DNA of 59,348 bases, taken from contig CANGTU010000017.1 in assembly GCA_947456965.1 (NCBI GenBank), positions 1 through 59,348 of the forward strand. The letters run 5' to 3'. Within the stretch, counting starts at the first letter, position 1. Every line of letters starts with the position of its first letter. Origin of the DNA: Flavobacteriales bacterium. Lineage in GTDB: Bacteria > Bacteroidota > Bacteroidia > Flavobacteriales_D > Sanyastnellaceae. The translations under genes were made by a program, and so were the position numbers. The notes beneath the pieces are model-generated. The model was not told the DNA's origin. It saw nothing but the letters and a program-made list of their open reading frames with translations, and did not search any database. Of the stretch, positions 10,082 to 20,694 are shown one piece after another.

Positions 10082-11248
10082 ATGACCAAAATCAACATCA
10101 TTTGCGTGATTTTAATCATGTCGGTTGGACTGGTCAAGGCCTCGCCTTATACTCCCGCTCGTGAACACCAATTCAAGACCTCCTGGGAGCCTGCGCTGGT
10201 TATCATGGACCAGCATTTGACGAACCAGCTGGCCAAAACAACGCAGGATCAGCGTCACGCCCTTCTTGCTTCCGGATTCCTGTTGTTAGCCATATCGCTA
10301 TGTGCCTTGCTGTTGGTCAAGCGATCGCGCATTCTCCTGAAGCAGAACCGGATCATTCGCCGGCAGCGCAATGCATTGGAATCCAAACAGAAGGAGATCA
10401 TGGATTCCCTTAAATATGCGGAAGTCATTCAGAACGCCCTGCTCAAGAACGAAAACAGGAAAGCGGGCGCCCTGCCGCCGCACTTCATCCACTTCAGGCC
10501 AAAGGATATTGTGGGCGGTGACTTTTACTGGCTGACGGAAAAAAAGGGCTACCTGTACCTTGCGGTTGCTGACTGCACCGGCCACGGGGCTGCCGGGGCA
10601 TTGCTCAGTCTTTTGGGCAGTTCATTTCTGAACGAACTCATGCAACGTGATGAGCTCATGACTCCGGCGGAACTCATGGAAGCCCTCCGAGCCAAGTTCA
10701 TCCGTAAGCTTGGAGCTCCAGCCAGGGCCATGGATGGGGTTTTCGGAATGGATATGAGCCTGGCACGAATCCATATGGACCACCTTACGTTGGAATGGTC
10801 CGGAGCCAATCTGTCATGTTACCTTGTCCGGCAGGGATCGGGCAGCTCGGGTGCGGAGTTGATTGAGCTTAGGGGTAACAGGCAGCCTGTAGGATTCCAT
10901 ATGAGCCAGGAGGCATTCAACGGGCATTCCCTTTCGCTCCGGCATGGCGATCGCATTTTCCTGAGCACCGACGGCATCTTTTCTCAGTTTGGCGGGCCCC
11001 GGGGTCGCCGTTTTCAGAGCCAGCAGTTGCGCGACCTCCTTTGTCACTCGGCTCATCTGAATATGAACGACCAGGGGACCCGGATACTGGAGATCCTCCA
11101 GGAATGGCAAGGCACCGAGGAGCAAGTGGATGACATGTGCGTGGTCGGCCTCGAAGTCGTTCAGTTTGCCTCACACTTGCACTGGAATCAGGAGCCCGTG
11201 CGCCCGGCGCATAGTTCTCATGCGCCTGACCTGGAATCGGCGGCATAG
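10082..11248 (+). CDS. Membrane-anchored SpoIIE-type PP2C protein phosphatase
   Basis: 388 residues from the ATG at 10082; the TTG at 10076 is an alternative. The N-terminus has a signal-like segment and a short periplasmic stretch, then a transmembrane helix (LLASGFLLLAISLCALLLV) and a coiled-coil linker (KQNRIIRRQRNALESKQKEI) leading to the SLKYAEVIQ motif that joins sensors to SpoIIE domains in Bacteroidota. The phosphatase core shows the metal-binding aspartates in VGGDFYW, VADCTGHG, FLSTDGI and VDDMCVVG. Such enzymes dephosphorylate anti-anti-sigma or SiaC-type proteins. The usual N-terminal TPR repeats are missing, leaving only a short sensor region. A SiaC-like possible substrate is encoded at 30.3 kb, but the link is inference. 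Confidence 0.9.
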   Translation: MTKINIICVILIMSVGLVKASPYTPAREHQFKTSWEPALVIMDQHLTNQLAKTTQDQRHALLASGFLLLAISLCALLLVKRSRILLKQNRIIRRQRNALESKQKEIMDSLKYAEVIQNALLKNENRKAGALPPHFIHFRPKDIVGGDFYWLTEKKGYLYLAVADCTGHGAAGALLSLLGSSFLNELMQRDELMTPAELMEALRAKFIRKLGAPARAMDGVFGMDMSLARIHMDHLTLEWSGANLSCYLVRQGSGSSGAELIELRGNRQPVGFHMSQEAFNGHSLSLRHGDRIFLSTDGIFSQFGGPRGRRFQSQQLRDLLCHSAHLNMNDQGTRILEILQEWQGTEEQVDDMCVVGLEVVQFASHLHWNQEPVRPAHSSHAPDLESAA

Positions 11249-11266
11249 CGACTTCGCCGTACTTTT
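11238..11266 (+). terminator. Weak terminator candidate after the SpoIIE gene
   Basis: CGGCG (11238-11242) can pair with CGCCG (11255-11259), followed three bases later by TTTTT. The stem has only five pairs and overlaps the stop codon, in the 22-bp gap before the convergent parC end. Tentative. Confidence 0.3.
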
Positions 11267-11270
11267 TGTT

Positions 11271-13910
11271 TCAGAAGAGCCCTTCCGGCGATGCGCCCGC
11301 TTCCTCATCTGATGAATCCATCAGGCTGAGTTGAGCGGCACCGGATCCCTGCCGGGTTTGCCTGGCTGCGGAAATCTTCTCATCCTCTTGCGCTTCCAGA
11401 TCGGCGTTGGCCTCCAGAAGTTCAACACCCAGCACGGGCAGGTTGGTCAGCCGATTGCCCAGAGCCTTGAGCCCTTTTACGGAGATGAATTCGCGCAGGT
11501 TGATGCCTTCATCCATCTTATTCCTGGTCAGCTTCGATCGTTTGTCGTATCGGATGTAAGCGGTCGGATAGTGCAAGGTGGTAGCAAATCCGAGGCGCGA
11601 CTTATCGTGCTCTGTGATGAACTTGACTGTGCCCCGGGAATCTTCAATCAGGAATCGTTTCACGTACCACTGCATCTTTTCCCCATCGAAATAGACTGCG
11701 GACATTGGTTTTTCGGGATACCATTTTTCAAGCAGCACCATATTCTCATCGAAGTGCGTAGCCAGCTCCGGTGATAGCAACTTATAGTCGCCACTGTCCA
11801 GTACTACAAGCAACTTCTCACCGGCAAAAAACTCACCCAGGAACCGGCCGCGACCTTCATCATTAAGACGCTGAATCGTTTCGTCGAACCAGATTTTGCG
11901 AGCACCCAGCGTGCTGATACCCGCTTCCTTGAGTTCCACCTTTTTCACCGGATACTTGGTGACCACATTACCCACAGCATCCCGGCCTTTGACAGCGAGC
12001 TGTGCAAAGTCCACGTCGAACCTCAACTTCTTGAGTCGCTCCAGAGCGCGGAGGTGGATCGTTACCACTTCGGCTTCCCCGTTGGGATTAGCGGTGAAAT
12101 AGAGCACCTCACTTGAGGCCGTGCCTCTCGTCAGGTCGTATTCCTTATCGCGAGTGATTGCGGTGACGGCAAAACGTTTCATCAACGCGCCGCCATTTTT
12201 ACCATCCCGGTAGATCAGGTTGTAGATCGTTCGCTTGTCGTCTTTTTTCCAGACGGCAATGTGAATGATGTCCTTTCCGAAGAAGGCCTTTTGCTGAACC
12301 TTACTCACCAGCATCTTTCCATCCTTTCGGAACACGATGATGTCGTCAATATCTGAGCATTCGGATACGAATTCACCTTCATCCCGCTTCAGTCCGATGC
12401 CTGCAAAGCCCTCCGACCGGTTGACGTAGAGTTTGGCATTGGCGATAGCCACGTGAGCCGCCTGCACGGTGTCAAACTGTTTTATCTCTGTCCGGCGTTC
12501 ACGGCCCTTACCATACTTCTGCTTGAGTTCTTTGAAGTAGTTGATCGCCGTTTCGGTCAGGTTACTCAGTTTATTCTTGACACCGGCAATCTGCTCTCCG
12601 AGCCTGGCGATGTGATCATCGGCCTTGGAGCTATCGAAGCGGGAAATGCGCTTGATTCGGATTTCCGTAAGGCGTGTCACATCTTCATCGGTCACCGGAC
12701 GGATGAACTTCTTCGCATGAGGCTTTAGGCCTTTATGAATGGTAGCGAGGATATCCTCCCAGGTCTCACATTCCTCAATATTCCGGTAGATGCGCTTTTC
12801 GATGAAGATTTTCTCCAGTGAAGCGAAGTGCCACTGCGCCTCCAGCTCATCGAGCTGTATTTCCAGCTCCCGGCGGATGAGATCCCGCGTATGATCTGCC
12901 GAAATGCGGAGAAGTTCTTCCACCCCGAGGAAGCGCGGCTTATCATCATCGATCACACATGAGTTGGGGGAGATACTCACCTGACAGTCCGTGAAGGCGT
13001 AAAGCGCGTCAATCGTGATGTCCGGCGATACTCCGGCGGCGAGGTGAATCATGATTTCCACGTCCTCCGCCGTATTGTCCTCGATTTTCTTGATCTTGAT
13101 CTTCCCTTTCTCGTTTGCTTTCAGGATGGAGTCAATCAGCGATGTAGTGGTCGTTCCAAACGGGATTTCCGTGATGATCAGGGTTTTGGATGACTCGTCC
13201 TTGCGGATACGGGCCCGCACTTGCACCCGGCCGCCACGCAAGCCGCGGTTGTAATCCGCGACATCAATCAGTCCGCCAGTCTGGAAGTCCGGATAAATCT
13301 TCGTAGACTTTCCCTTCAGCGCATCGATGCTGGCATCGATCAGTTCATTAAAGTTGTGCGGAAGAATCTTGCATGCCAGTCCGACGGCAATACCCTCTAC
13401 CCCCAGTGCGAGCAGGAGGGGAAACTTCACCGGCAAGGTTTCGGGCTCTCTGTTCCTGCCATCGTAGCTCGCCAGCCAACGAGTAGTTTTCGGATTAAAG
13501 AGAACCTCCTGAGCAAACTTATTGAGCCGCACCTCGATATAACGGGGGGCCGCCGCCGAGTCGCCAGTGTAAATATTTCCCCAGTTCCCCTGGGTATCCA
13601 GCATCAGGTTCTTTTGTCCAAGTTGCACCAGCGCATCACCGATCGAAGCGTCACCGTGTGGGTGATACTTCATCGTATTGCCGATCACGTTGGCCACCTT
13701 GTTGAAGCGCCCGTCATCCATTTCCCACAGGGAATGCAGAATTCTCCTCTGCACCGGCTTCAGTCCGTCATGGATGTGTGGAACAGCCCGCTCCAGGATG
13801 ACATAGGAGGCATAGTCCAGAAACCAATCCTGGTACAAGCCATTCACCTGCGTCACCTTTCCGAGTTGATTTTCCTCCTCGCTATTTATGTTATTATCAA
13901 TAATATCCAT
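11271..13910 (-). CDS. parC: DNA topoisomerase IV subunit A (ParC), Bacteroidetes type
   Basis: 879 residues. ParC is the DNA-cutting subunit of topoisomerase IV, which decatenates daughter chromosomes. The breakage-reunion domain starts with LYQDWFLDYASYVILERAVP, and the catalytic tyrosine is Tyr124 (AAAPRYIEVRL). The quinolone loop reads YHPHGDASIGDAL, with alanine at the E. coli Ser80 position and Asp92 at the Glu84 position, which I recall as usual for this Bacteroidetes branch. No GyrA box is visible in the C-terminal region, which supports topoisomerase IV. The last ~45 residues are acidic and low in complexity. The gene follows parE by 21 bp with a purine-rich AAAGGGA just before its ATG, so the two form an operon. 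Confidence 0.95.
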   Translation of the reverse strand: MDIIDNNINSEEENQLGKVTQVNGLYQDWFLDYASYVILERAVPHIHDGLKPVQRRILHSLWEMDDGRFNKVANVIGNTMKYHPHGDASIGDALVQLGQKNLMLDTQGNWGNIYTGDSAAAPRYIEVRLNKFAQEVLFNPKTTRWLASYDGRNREPETLPVKFPLLLALGVEGIAVGLACKILPHNFNELIDASIDALKGKSTKIYPDFQTGGLIDVADYNRGLRGGRVQVRARIRKDESSKTLIITEIPFGTTTTSLIDSILKANEKGKIKIKKIEDNTAEDVEIMIHLAAGVSPDITIDALYAFTDCQVSISPNSCVIDDDKPRFLGVEELLRISADHTRDLIRRELEIQLDELEAQWHFASLEKIFIEKRIYRNIEECETWEDILATIHKGLKPHAKKFIRPVTDEDVTRLTEIRIKRISRFDSSKADDHIARLGEQIAGVKNKLSNLTETAINYFKELKQKYGKGRERRTEIKQFDTVQAAHVAIANAKLYVNRSEGFAGIGLKRDEGEFVSECSDIDDIIVFRKDGKMLVSKVQQKAFFGKDIIHIAVWKKDDKRTIYNLIYRDGKNGGALMKRFAVTAITRDKEYDLTRGTASSEVLYFTANPNGEAEVVTIHLRALERLKKLRFDVDFAQLAVKGRDAVGNVVTKYPVKKVELKEAGISTLGARKIWFDETIQRLNDEGRGRFLGEFFAGEKLLVVLDSGDYKLLSPELATHFDENMVLLEKWYPEKPMSAVYFDGEKMQWYVKRFLIEDSRGTVKFITEHDKSRLGFATTLHYPTAYIRYDKRSKLTRNKMDEGINLREFISVKGLKALGNRLTNLPVLGVELLEANADLEAQEDEKISAARQTRQGSGAAQLSLMDSSDEEAGASPEGLF

Positions 13911-13931
13911 TCCCTTTATTAAAGAAAAAGA

Positions 13932-15809
13932 TTATACGGAATCGGCCTTTTCTTCCGGGGTTGCGGCCACGAATTCGGCCGTATCCTTTTCCACTTTCAG
14001 GTTGGTAATGATGAAGTCCTGACGTTCCGGGGTGTTCTTGCCCATGTAGAAATTGAGCATGTCCTTCAGGTGTGCATCTTTACCGACTACCACGGGCTCG
14101 AGTCGGATGTCCTCACCGATGAAGTGTTTGAATTCATCGGGAGAAATCTCACCGAGTCCCTTGAAGCGGGTGATTTCCGGTTTGCCTCCCAGCGTGCGGA
14201 TAGCTTCCTGACGCTCGGCATCCTGGTAGCAGTAGTAGGTCGCTTTCTTGTTGCGAACGCGAAACAGTGGCGTCTGCAGCACATAAAGGTGTCCCGATTT
14301 GACCAGATCAGGGAAGAATTGGAGGAAAAACGTAATCATGAGGAGGCGGATGTGCATACCGTCAACGTCGGCATCGGTGGCAATCACAACCTTATTATAA
14401 CGCAGAGTTTCCAGACCATCTTCGATGTCCAGGGCAGCCTGGAGCAGGTTGAATTCCTCATTCTCATACACCACCTTCTTGGTCAGGCCGAACGTGTTGA
14501 GCGGCTTTCCCTTCAGGCTAAAAACAGCTTGGGTAGACACATTCCGTGCGATAGTGATGGAGCCGGAAGCGGAGTCTCCCTCTGTGATAAAGAGCGTGGA
14601 CTCAGGAGCCAGTTCGTGTTTGTCCGTGAAATGCACCTTACAGTCGCGCAGCTTCCGGTTGTGCAAACTCGCTTTTTTTGCCCGTTCGCGGGCCAGCTTG
14701 GCGATTCCTGCCAGTTCCTTTCGCTCCCGTTCACTCTGGAGAATTTTGCGCTGCAGGCTTTGAGCCGTTTCCGGGTTCTTGTGCAGGTAATTATCCAGTT
14801 CTTTCTGAAGAAACTCCAGGATGAAAGCCTTGATACCCTTGCCGTTCGGCTCCATTTCGGTGCTGCCCAGCTTGGTTTTGGTCTGTGACTCGAATACTGG
14901 CTCGATGACCTTGACACTCACGGCGGCGACGATCCCTGAGCGGATATCCACGGCTTCGTAATCCTTTTGGAAGAAGTCGCGGATAACCTTGACATAGGCC
15001 TCACGGAATGCAGCCTGGTGCGTGCCGCCCTGAGTGGTATACTGACCATTCACAAAGCTGTAGTATTCCTCGCCGTAGCTGTTGGTGTGCGTCAGGGCGA
15101 CTTCTATATCCTCACCCCGAAGGTGTGTGGTGGGATAGAGCTGATCCTCGCTGAGGTTGGCCGCAAGCAAGTCTTTCAGTCCATTTTCCGACTTGTACTT
15201 CTGACCGTTGAATACGATGGTCAGTCCGGCATTCAGGTAGGCATAGTTCCAGAGCAAACGCTCCACGTGTTGCACCCTGTACTGAAAGTTGTGGAAGATA
15301 GAAGCATCCGGAACAAACACCATCGTGGTGCCATTCTTGGCTTCGGAGCGCCCCACCTTGTGGTCTTTGGTGATTGTGCCCTGAGAGAATTCTGCGATCT
15401 TGGCCTCCCCTTCCCTAACCGATTCCACTCGGAAGTAGCTGCTTAGCGCGTTCACGGCCTTGGTACCCACACCATTCAATCCGACGGATTTTTTGAAAGC
15501 CCGGGAGTCATATTTACCACCGGTATTGATCCGGGACACACAGTCGATCACCTTGCCCAGCGGAATCCCTCGTCCATAGTCGCGCACAGTAACGGTGCCA
15601 TCCTTGACTGTGATATCTATCGTTTTTCCATGTCCCATCACAAACTCATCAATGGAGTTATCGATGATTTCTTTGAGCAGGACGTAGATGCCGTCGTCGG
15701 CAGCCGAGCCATCGCCGAGCTTTCCGATGTACATACCCGGTCGCAGACGAATATGCTCATGCCAGTCGAGCGACCGGATATTATCTTCCGTGTATTGGAC
15801 CTGTGCCAT
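13932..15809 (-). CDS. parE: DNA topoisomerase IV subunit B (ParE), Bacteroidetes type
   Basis: 625 residues. ParE is the ATPase subunit that drives strand passage with ParC. The GHKL ATPase domain shows [10 protein letters not shown] with the catalytic Glu and metal-binding Asn, DYGRGIPLG, and the ATP-lid [14 protein letters not shown]. The transducer domain is followed by a TOPRIM domain with [10 protein letters not shown] and the [10 protein letters not shown] metal site. The length is that of the short ParE/GyrB class without the large enterobacterial insertion. It is the first gene of parE-parC. A one-mismatch -7 element lies ~65 bases upstream on the minus strand. ParE rather than GyrB is preferred because it is coupled to a topoisomerase IV A subunit. 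Confidence 0.95.
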   Translation of the reverse strand: MAQVQYTEDNIRSLDWHEHIRLRPGMYIGKLGDGSAADDGIYVLLKEIIDNSIDEFVMGHGKTIDITVKDGTVTVRDYGRGIPLGKVIDCVSRINTGGKYDSRAFKKSVGLNGVGTKAVNALSSYFRVESVREGEAKIAEFSQGTITKDHKVGRSEAKNGTTMVFVPDASIFHNFQYRVQHVERLLWNYAYLNAGLTIVFNGQKYKSENGLKDLLAANLSEDQLYPTTHLRGEDIEVALTHTNSYGEEYYSFVNGQYTTQGGTHQAAFREAYVKVIRDFFQKDYEAVDIRSGIVAAVSVKVIEPVFESQTKTKLGSTEMEPNGKGIKAFILEFLQKELDNYLHKNPETAQSLQRKILQSERERKELAGIAKLARERAKKASLHNRKLRDCKVHFTDKHELAPESTLFITEGDSASGSITIARNVSTQAVFSLKGKPLNTFGLTKKVVYENEEFNLLQAALDIEDGLETLRYNKVVIATDADVDGMHIRLLMITFFLQFFPDLVKSGHLYVLQTPLFRVRNKKATYYCYQDAERQEAIRTLGGKPEITRFKGLGEISPDEFKHFIGEDIRLEPVVVGKDAHLKDMLNFYMGKNTPERQDFIITNLKVEKDTAEFVAATPEEKADSV

Positions 15810-16081
15810 GGGGTGAAATCGTTCGGCCCGGCGCGAGGCCCGGGCGGATTGCGAAAGTAATTAGCCAGATCAGGCGGGATGGGCGCTCCCGGGCGTAGTT
15901 ATCAACATCCGGACAGAACAGCCTCAACAGGTGCGCTCTGCAGTCGGACAGCCGTTGAGAATCCACGGCTAAAGGCATCATTTTCCGACCGGAGGAACTT
16001 CCTGTTGTGCTACCTTGGCAAAGTAACCATAGCGGTGTGCGGGGATTATTCCTGACCGAAACATCTAGAAAACAAAACTGT

Positions 16082-19000
16082 ATGGCTCATTATGGTCTAT
16101 TCCGGAAGGCATTGATTGCCTTCCTGCTTGCAATCTCCTTCCTTCCAGCCGGAGCTCAGGATGACCGCACCTGGCAAGAGAAGATGGAAGATCCACAGAT
16201 CAGCTTCTACGATGTTCAGGAGACGTTCCGCGAGGCCTGGGAAGGCAGAGCCTTGGAAAAGGGTAAGGGTTGGCGACAGTTCAAGCGTTGGGAATGGTTT
16301 ATGGAGCCGCGCATTGGTGCGCAGGGGCAGCGTTTTGCCCCGGATGCGGTGATGCGGGAAATCCTCGAAAAGCCCGCGCTCTTCTCTAAATCCAATCAGC
16401 TTCCTGGTGACTGGACTTATATCGGTAATACAACCGTGCCGTCAGGTGGCGGAGGTGCAGGCCGTGTGAACGCCGTCCGCAGTCAGGGAAGCAGCACCAG
16501 CATCCTGTATGCCTGCGCCCCCGGGGGAGGATTGTGGAAGACCACAAACTCTGGCGTATCGTGGACGCTGATGAATACCGATTTCCTCGCTTCTATCGGT
16601 ATTTCCGATATCGCTATTGATCCCACTAATCCCAATATCCTGTATATCGCGACCGGTGACGGCAACGCTGGTGACACCTATGCACTTGGTGTGCTGAAGA
16701 GCACAGATGGCGGTGCTACATGGAATCCCACCGGACTAAGCTGGAGTGTTCAGCAAACCCGCGTAACGAGCAGGATCCTCATTCATCCCACCAACTCCAA
16801 CATCCTGCTGGTAGCCACAAGCAATGGTCTCTGGCGCACGACGGATGCAGGTGGTTCATGGGCATCTGTTCAATCCGGCAACTTCAAGGACATCGTATTC
16901 AAGCCCGGCGATCCCAATACAGTGTACGCTGCGGGCAATCAGTTTTTTCGCTCTACCAACAACGGCGCATCATGGACTCAGGTGACCTCAGGCCTGCCAA
17001 CGTCGAACGTCACCCGCATGGGTATTGGCGTTTCCCCTGCCGAACCTGACTACGTGTACATCCTCGCCGGACGATCGGATAACTCCGGATTTCTCGGTTT
17101 TTACCGTTCTGTCAATGGTGGCACATCCTTTACGACACAAGCTACTACGCCCAATATCATGGGATGGAGCTCTGCCGGAAGCGATACAGGAGGACAGGCA
17201 TGGTATGATTTGTCCATTGCCGTAGACCCTGTGAATGCTGACATCGTGTACACCGGCGGGGTGAACATCTGGAAGACCACGAATGGCGGAACGAGCTGGA
17301 CATGCAATGCCCATTGGTATGGTGATGCCGGACTTCCCTACGTGCATGCCGATATCCACGCTTTATTCTTTATTCCCGGTACTACGACCATGCTCGTTGG
17401 CTGCGATGGTGGTGTATTCCGCACAACCAATGGAGGTACGAGTTACTCCGACATTTCAACCAATCTCGAGATAGCCCAGCAATACCGGGTCGGGCTTTCA
17501 GCCATCAGCGGCGAACTCCTGCTCACCGGCTGGCAGGACAATGGAACCAACCGGCGCAACGGTGCGAGCCACGCCCGGGTGATCGGAGGAGATGGCATGG
17601 AGTGCATTATTGACCCAACCAATAACAACATCATGTATGGGGCGCTGTATTACGGAGAGATTCTGAAGTCCACCAACGGTGGCAACAGCTTTCCTAATGC
17701 GATAGCAGGCAGCGGAGGAACAGCAGGCACCGTTGATGAAGATGGGGCATGGGTAACACCTTATAGCCTGGGCACTAATCCCCAGCACATCTTCATAGGA
17801 AAGACGCGCGTGTATAAAAGCACCAACGGCGGCAGCAGCTTCACGGCTATGGGGGCATTCGGGACGGGCACCATCCGCGCGATGGCCGTTGCACCTTCCA
17901 ACAATGATATCATCTATGCTGCGAAGGGAAGCTCCCTCTTTCGGACGACCGATGGCAACACGTTTACCGCATTAAGCGGGCTACCCGCCCTGAACATTAC
18001 CTACATCGCCGTTCATCATACAGATCCCAACAAGCTATGGGTGACCTTGAGCGGCTTCAGCGCAGGTGAAAAAGTATATGAGTCCACCAACGGCGGCAGC
18101 ACGTGGACCAACATCTCCGGAACCTTACCCAATATCCCTGCGAACTGTATAGTGTATACCAACGCCTCCAACGATGCACTGTATGCAGGCACCGATGCCG
18201 GCGTGTTTTACCGTGATGATGATCTCGGCAACTGGGTGGGGTATAACAGTAACCTGCCCAATGTGGTAATTGATGAACTCGAGATTCACTACGGCACCAG
18301 TACCATCACGGCAGCTACCTATGGCCGGGGAACCTGGAGAGCACCGCTCTATGCATCAGCGCCGCTCGATGCTGCCGTAGCAGGAATCCTTTCGCCCTCA
18401 GGCTCAACCTGCAGCGCCGCAATTGCACCTCAGGTAAGCCTCATCAATTCCGGATCAGTATCCCTGAGCCAGATTGTGCTCGATTATTGGGTCACCGGAC
18501 AGCCCGTTCAGACCTTCACCTGGAATGGAGCGCTGAACACCGGGCAAAGTGTAAGTGTGAGTCTGCCCGGATTCAACTACGGCACCGGAGCATTTACCTT
18601 TCACGTTACCATAACCGGCATCAATGGCGGGGTTGATGGCAACGCGTCCAACAACAGTGCATCCGTCGGATATTCCGTGATCACGTCACCGGCCAATGAT
18701 ACCTGTACCGGAGCCATTCCGCTGGTCGTAAACGGCGCCGCAGTAAACGCGGACAATGGAAACACGTGCAGTGAAGGTGCCAACCCATCATGCGGAGGAC
18801 CAGGGATCCGGGACCTCTGGTATTCGTTTGTATACACTGCAGGGGCCATCACCATCCAGACTGGTTTGGGCACCAACGATGACACGCGCATAGCCCTTTT
18901 CGGATCCTGCGGAGGAGCTCAGATTGCATGCAATGACGACATCTCTCCCACCAATACAGCTTCGCGCATCATCATGGCTTGCGGAACCCTTGTGGCCGGC

Positions 19001-20677
19001 CAAACCTACTACATCCAGGCCGGGGGATGGAGTGATGTGGCGGGAACATTCTCCCTGACCATTACCACCGAAAATATAAGTGGTTGCACCAATGCAACCG
19101 CATGCAACTTCAACCCCTGCGCCACTACCGATAATGGCACCTGCACACTACCAGCATCCTACTACCTGGACAGCGACGGAGACGGATTCGGAGCAGGGGC
19201 TGCTGTGCTGGCATGCACATCACCTGGCTCGAACTATGTGACTGTTTCGGGCGACTGCAACAATAGCCTGATCACTATATATCCCGGCGCCCCGGAAATG
19301 TGTGACCTCGTGGACAATGATTGCGATGGTATGACCGATGAAGGATGTGGAGTTGCACCTGCCAATGACCAGCGTGTGGCTGCAATCAACCTCTCTGTGC
19401 AGGAGATCAACGTGTGTCAGGCCATATCCGGAACTTTGCTTGGTGCCACACCGTCAGCTGAGGCGAGCAGCGCGGTGGTAACAGGAGAAGATGTCTGGTA
19501 TCGCTTTACGGCCAATAGCGCAGGCGTCCGCGTATTGCTTCAGGGTAGTGCATTCAATGGCCTCATCGAACTGCAAGATGCAGCGGGCAATACCCTCGAC
19601 ACAGAAAACGTGGTTTCAACTGCGGGACCAGAAATCCTCAACCACTACAATGCCCTGTTTCCGCTCGTTTCCGGTCAGCAGTATTTCATCTGCATACGCA
19701 ACGTCAACTCCACCAGCGGAACAGGAAACTTCACCCTCTGTGTTCAGCGTCTGCGGGCTACGGCTTGCAACTCAGGAGCAGGGCCGTTCACTACTTGCAA
19801 CAACTTCAAAGCCATCTGGGTTGGTGCTTCCGGATATCAGTTTGTATTTACCAACACGTCCACCTTGCAGCAGCATGTGTCCACTGCATCTAACGGAATC
19901 ACCATAACTTCCCTCTCCTCCCTCCTTCCAGGTCAGGTCTACAGCGCATCGATAACAGCCCTTTATGCCCTGTCCAACGGAGCAGGCCAAACGGAAAACG
20001 TATCCATCACAACTCCGGCAGCCTGCACGTTCAGCATGGCGCCTCATGCCAATATTGAGTTACGTTCAACAGACTGGTGCAGCAACGGCCCGCGTCAGGC
20101 CAATGCCTTCATTGCTGCCAATACATGGCTCTGTGGCGCCGCTCACTACCAATGGCGTTTCCGTCAGGTACTTCCCGTTCAGGATGCCGCATACGGCCTA
20201 CCCATTGCTGGTCCGCCCACCAATCGCTTTCTGAACCTTGCTATTGCCGGACTTCTTCCCGGGTCTACCTATGATGTCCAGATCCGTCCCATGTTTGCCG
20301 GTGGCGTAGCCGGAAACTGGAGCACCACCGCACGTTGCCTGCAGATAGTCGGTTCTGCCGGTATGCAGGAAGAAGAAGCGGCGATGCATGATCTCCGCAG
20401 TGCACGCACCGCTGATGATCGGCGGGATCTCTATCCCAATCCCAATGACGGCAGGAGTTTCACCTGCCGGATCAGCAGTGAGGATGACTGCGATGAAGCC
20501 GTGGTAGAAATCACGGACGTGCATGGCCGGAGGATAGAATGCACCATTTTACGGGAGATGGTTGCCGGACTCCGTGAATACCAGTTTATTCGTCAGCCTG
20601 CTCCAGGAATGTACCAGGTGAGCATCCGGTGCGGACAGAACATCACCTGCCATCGACTCATTATTGAATCCCGCTGA
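16082..20677 (+). CDS. Giant secreted sortilin/BNR beta-propeller protein with MopE-like motif and T9SS domain
   Basis: 1531 residues from the ATG at 16082, which gives the signal peptide MAHYGLFRKALIAFLLAISF; the frame before it is not used. A short N-terminal region (DRTWQEKMEDP...FKRWEWFMEPR) precedes about ten Asp-box/BNR repeats (KSTDGGATW, RTTDAGGSW, KTTNGGTSW) over residues ~115-755, a sortilin-like propeller. Then come CARDB-like and pre-peptidase C-terminal-like beta domains, a CTNATACNFNPCATTDNGTC segment (~1000), a MopE-type metal-binding stretch (YYLDSDGDGFGAG, DNDCDGMTDEGC, ~1026-1086), a second PPC-like region and a type A T9SS tail (LYPNPNDG). The substrate is unknown; adhesin, glycan-binding or hydrolase roles are possible. 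It is paralogous to the next gene. Confidence 0.88.
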   Translation: MAHYGLFRKALIAFLLAISFLPAGAQDDRTWQEKMEDPQISFYDVQETFREAWEGRALEKGKGWRQFKRWEWFMEPRIGAQGQRFAPDAVMREILEKPALFSKSNQLPGDWTYIGNTTVPSGGGGAGRVNAVRSQGSSTSILYACAPGGGLWKTTNSGVSWTLMNTDFLASIGISDIAIDPTNPNILYIATGDGNAGDTYALGVLKSTDGGATWNPTGLSWSVQQTRVTSRILIHPTNSNILLVATSNGLWRTTDAGGSWASVQSGNFKDIVFKPGDPNTVYAAGNQFFRSTNNGASWTQVTSGLPTSNVTRMGIGVSPAEPDYVYILAGRSDNSGFLGFYRSVNGGTSFTTQATTPNIMGWSSAGSDTGGQAWYDLSIAVDPVNADIVYTGGVNIWKTTNGGTSWTCNAHWYGDAGLPYVHADIHALFFIPGTTTMLVGCDGGVFRTTNGGTSYSDISTNLEIAQQYRVGLSAISGELLLTGWQDNGTNRRNGASHARVIGGDGMECIIDPTNNNIMYGALYYGEILKSTNGGNSFPNAIAGSGGTAGTVDEDGAWVTPYSLGTNPQHIFIGKTRVYKSTNGGSSFTAMGAFGTGTIRAMAVAPSNNDIIYAAKGSSLFRTTDGNTFTALSGLPALNITYIAVHHTDPNKLWVTLSGFSAGEKVYESTNGGSTWTNISGTLPNIPANCIVYTNASNDALYAGTDAGVFYRDDDLGNWVGYNSNLPNVVIDELEIHYGTSTITAATYGRGTWRAPLYASAPLDAAVAGILSPSGSTCSAAIAPQVSLINSGSVSLSQIVLDYWVTGQPVQTFTWNGALNTGQSVSVSLPGFNYGTGAFTFHVTITGINGGVDGNASNNSASVGYSVITSPANDTCTGAIPLVVNGAAVNADNGNTCSEGANPSCGGPGIRDLWYSFVYTAGAITIQTGLGTNDDTRIALFGSCGGAQIACNDDISPTNTASRIIMACGTLVAGQTYYIQAGGWSDVAGTFSLTITTENISGCTNATACNFNPCATTDNGTCTLPASYYLDSDGDGFGAGAAVLACTSPGSNYVTVSGDCNNSLITIYPGAPEMCDLVDNDCDGMTDEGCGVAPANDQRVAAINLSVQEINVCQAISGTLLGATPSAEASSAVVTGEDVWYRFTANSAGVRVLLQGSAFNGLIELQDAAGNTLDTENVVSTAGPEILNHYNALFPLVSGQQYFICIRNVNSTSGTGNFTLCVQRLRATACNSGAGPFTTCNNFKAIWVGASGYQFVFTNTSTLQQHVSTASNGITITSLSSLLPGQVYSASITALYALSNGAGQTENVSITTPAACTFSMAPHANIELRSTDWCSNGPRQANAFIAANTWLCGAAHYQWRFRQVLPVQDAAYGLPIAGPPTNRFLNLAIAGLLPGSTYDVQIRPMFAGGVAGNWSTTARCLQIVGSAGMQEEEAAMHDLRSARTADDRRDLYPNPNDGRSFTCRISSEDDCDEAVVEITDVHGRRIECTILREMVAGLREYQFIRQPAPGMYQVSIRCGQNITCHRLIIESR

Positions 20678-20694
20678 TTCCGGTCAGCTTTCCT

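Noticed and set aside
14070-14888. 272-codon plus-strand ORF inside parE
   Set aside because: Antisense shadow of the TOPRIM and C-terminal coding region; no family resemblance.
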